A stretch of DNA of 64,000 nt from an uncultured Collinsella sp. (lineage in GTDB: Bacteria > Actinomycetota > Coriobacteriia > Coriobacteriales > Coriobacteriaceae): NCBI GenBank assembly GCA_937925715.1, contig CALAMG010000004.1, forward strand, positions 1 through 64,000, written 5' to 3'. Numbering within the stretch: the first letter of the stretch is position 1; every line of letters begins with the position of its first letter. The translations under genes and the position numbers were made by a program. Positions 62,984-64,000 of this stretch are shown one piece after another. The notes below the pieces were generated by a model that was not told the DNA's origin, made no database searches, and saw only the letters and a program-made list of their open reading frames with translations.

Positions 62984-63016
62984 CCACCACAAAGGTGCCT
63001 GGCCCCTTTGTGGTGG
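62984..63016. repeat. Palindromic repeat B, copy 4 (perfect)
   Basis: CCACCACAAAGG (62984-62995) and CCTTTGTGGTGG (63005-63016) form a perfect 12-bp stem, as in copy 1 at 17095. Repeat A follows 34 bp later, the reverse of the order at 52047-52154. Confidence 0.85.
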
Positions 63017-63050
63017 CCGGACCCGAAGGGCGGCCTGCCCGGAGCGCAAA

Positions 63051-63109
63051 CCATCACAACATTCGACGTTTTTCGGCAAAATCGCGATTTTCATCGAATG
63101 TTGTGATGG
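63051..63109. repeat. Palindromic repeat A, copy 2
   Basis: CCATCACAACATTCGA (63051-63066) is perfectly mirrored at 63094-63109, and the middle contains AAAATCG-CGATTTT. It lies 4 bp after the MFS stop codon on the minus strand and about 160 bp before the HAD start, and closely matches the copy at 52047-52103. Confidence 0.85.
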
Positions 63110-63112
63110 TTT

Positions 63113-64000
63113 TTACTGCCTTGCGGCACGATCAAAATGCCGGCGTCCAAACAGCAGCAACGCCGCGGGAACCGCCGTCACAACCATGCCCGCCCCTACG
63201 AGCGTCTGCTGCACGCCAAATGTCGCCGCCAGCCACGGGGCAATCGCCAGCGGGGCCACGCCGGCGAACATGTTGCCAAAGCCCATGACCGAGTTGACGC
63301 GACCGAGCTGCTCGAGCGGGGCCGTCGTTTGCACGATCGTGTTGTGGAGCGGGTTGACGACGCCCCACGCCACGCCTAGGGCAATCTGGCCGACAAGAGC
63401 TACGCCCACGTACGGCGTTCCCACGTAGAGCAGGCTTCCCAGGCCCACGGACATGAGCGCCACGAGCAGCGTTTTAAGGTTGACCAGGTGCGGCGGCAAG
63501 CGGAGCGCGACCATGGCGCCCAGCACCGCGCCCACACCACTGGCCGACGAGAGCCAGCCCATCCATTCGACACCGACGTGCAGAACATCGCGGTAGAAGA
63601 ACGACTCCAGCGGATCGAAGGCACCGTAGCCAAAGTTAGAAAGGAAAATAATGCAGAACAGCAGGGCGAGGACGCTGTTGGTAAAGACTGTCTTGATGCT
63701 GGTCGCGAAGGTGACGCGAGAAGATGTGTTGGGGTCGGGACTTTGGCTGGCCTTGTCTGATGTGATCTCACCGGTCGCGGGTTTGCCTTCGCGCGTGGTG
63801 GCAAAACCCGCCCGCGGCTTAAAACTCCAGCCGGCAATGAGCGCCAATGCGGTAAAGAGCATCATGAGCACAAACACCGCGCGCGACGACGCAGCCGCCG
63901 CGACAAAGCCGCCCAGCGTGGGGCCGACGATGATACTCACGTTTGAAAACATGGCGATAGCGGAGTTGATGTCTTTGAGCTCGACAGGATCGTCGGTGAG
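63113..64000 (-). CDS. MFS transporter, 5' end outside the window
   Basis: The frame is open to the window edge, so the true start lies beyond 64000; the visible 295 residues are the C-terminal part. They contain about eight hydrophobic spans, a cytoplasmic loop (KPRAGFATTREGKPATGEIT) between the two halves, and VGPTLGGFVAA near the start, which agrees with the end of the first half of major facilitator drug or macrolide exporters (DHA3-like, with WGVVNPLHNT). The substrate is unknown. It ends next to palindromic repeat A. Confidence 0.85.
   Translation of the reverse strand, partial: LTDDPVELKDINSAIAMFSNVSIIVGPTLGGFVAAAASSRAVFVLMMLFTALALIAGWSFKPRAGFATTREGKPATGEITSDKASQSPDPNTSSRVTFATSIKTVFTNSVLALLFCIIFLSNFGYGAFDPLESFFYRDVLHVGVEWMGWLSSASGVGAVLGAMVALRLPPHLVNLKTLLVALMSVGLGSLLYVGTPYVGVALVGQIALGVAWGVVNPLHNTIVQTTAPLEQLGRVNSVMGFGNMFAGVAPLAIAPWLAATFGVQQTLVGAGMVVTAVPAALLLFGRRHFDRAARQ

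Noticed and set aside
62891..63094. N-terminal extension of the HAD phosphatase
   Set aside because: It is translated from palindromic repeats A and B and lacks family similarity; the ATG at 62890 has the correct motif distance.

Overview
The window looks like chromosome of a high-GC anaerobic actinobacterium of the class Coriobacteriia, most likely Collinsella. This is an inference from gene content and style, not from a marker gene: strong third-position C/G bias, type III glutamine synthetase, a MurT ligase, a multi-cluster ferredoxin, a BTAD regulator, a tmRNA whose tag ends in ALAA, and sortase-assembled pili.

Layout. 1-2161: an ISL3-type insertion sequence next to the 3' end of guaA, with scattered copies of the guaA terminal motif, as expected of a worn integration site. 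2162-12247: housekeeping and fermentation genes (guaA, L-asparaginase, an Xre regulator with a perfect 24-bp palindrome, ychF, a ferredoxin-like protein, a D-2-hydroxyacid dehydrogenase, glycerol dehydrogenase, iron alcohol dehydrogenase). 12748-17087: two paralogous repeat-rich proteins followed by a single-chain MurT-GatD fusion for lipid II amidation. 17088-18098: a repeat-rich stretch around tRNA-Glu, with a 40-bp-spaced alternating motif array, a 97-bp duplication of the tRNA 3' end and a MITE-like element. 18099-26317: glnN, then a methionine block in which metH is split from its reactivation domain, then a UPF0210 protein. 26318-31050: a long structured hairpin, a methyltransferase, yhbY, and a large ATPase/BTAD regulator interrupted by an in-frame TGA. 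31499-36444: nagB, a PTS EIIA, glmM, rpsI-rplM and a patatin. 36445-37490: a 62-bp tandem repeat and the tmRNA gene. 37729-48087: a PIN/RelB toxin-antitoxin pair, a P1B ATPase with its small partner protein, an ABC exporter pair with a divergent AraC regulator, and an AAA/DUF4143 ATPase. 48173-51819: gatCAB, with a second copy of the long structured hairpin just after gatB. 52166-61563: a pilus locus with tip adhesin, minor and major pilins and class C sortase. 62069-64000: a Cof-type HAD phosphatase and a truncated MFS transporter.

Genes that work together: nagB, the EIIA and glmM handle amino sugars; the MurT-GatD fusion and glnN link glutamine to cell-wall amidation; metF, the activation domain and metH form one methyl-transfer operon; GatCAB supplies Gln-tRNA or Asn-tRNA by transamidation; the pilins and sortase build a surface fibre whose tip gene carries a G9 tract that could switch it on and off.

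The most unusual content is non-coding. Two long hairpins sit 17 and 4 nt after stop codons, share a 56-nt apical scaffold with identical spacing, and have stems that differ in sequence while staying paired. There are also several families of palindromic repeats. All functional names come from reading motifs; no database search was run.
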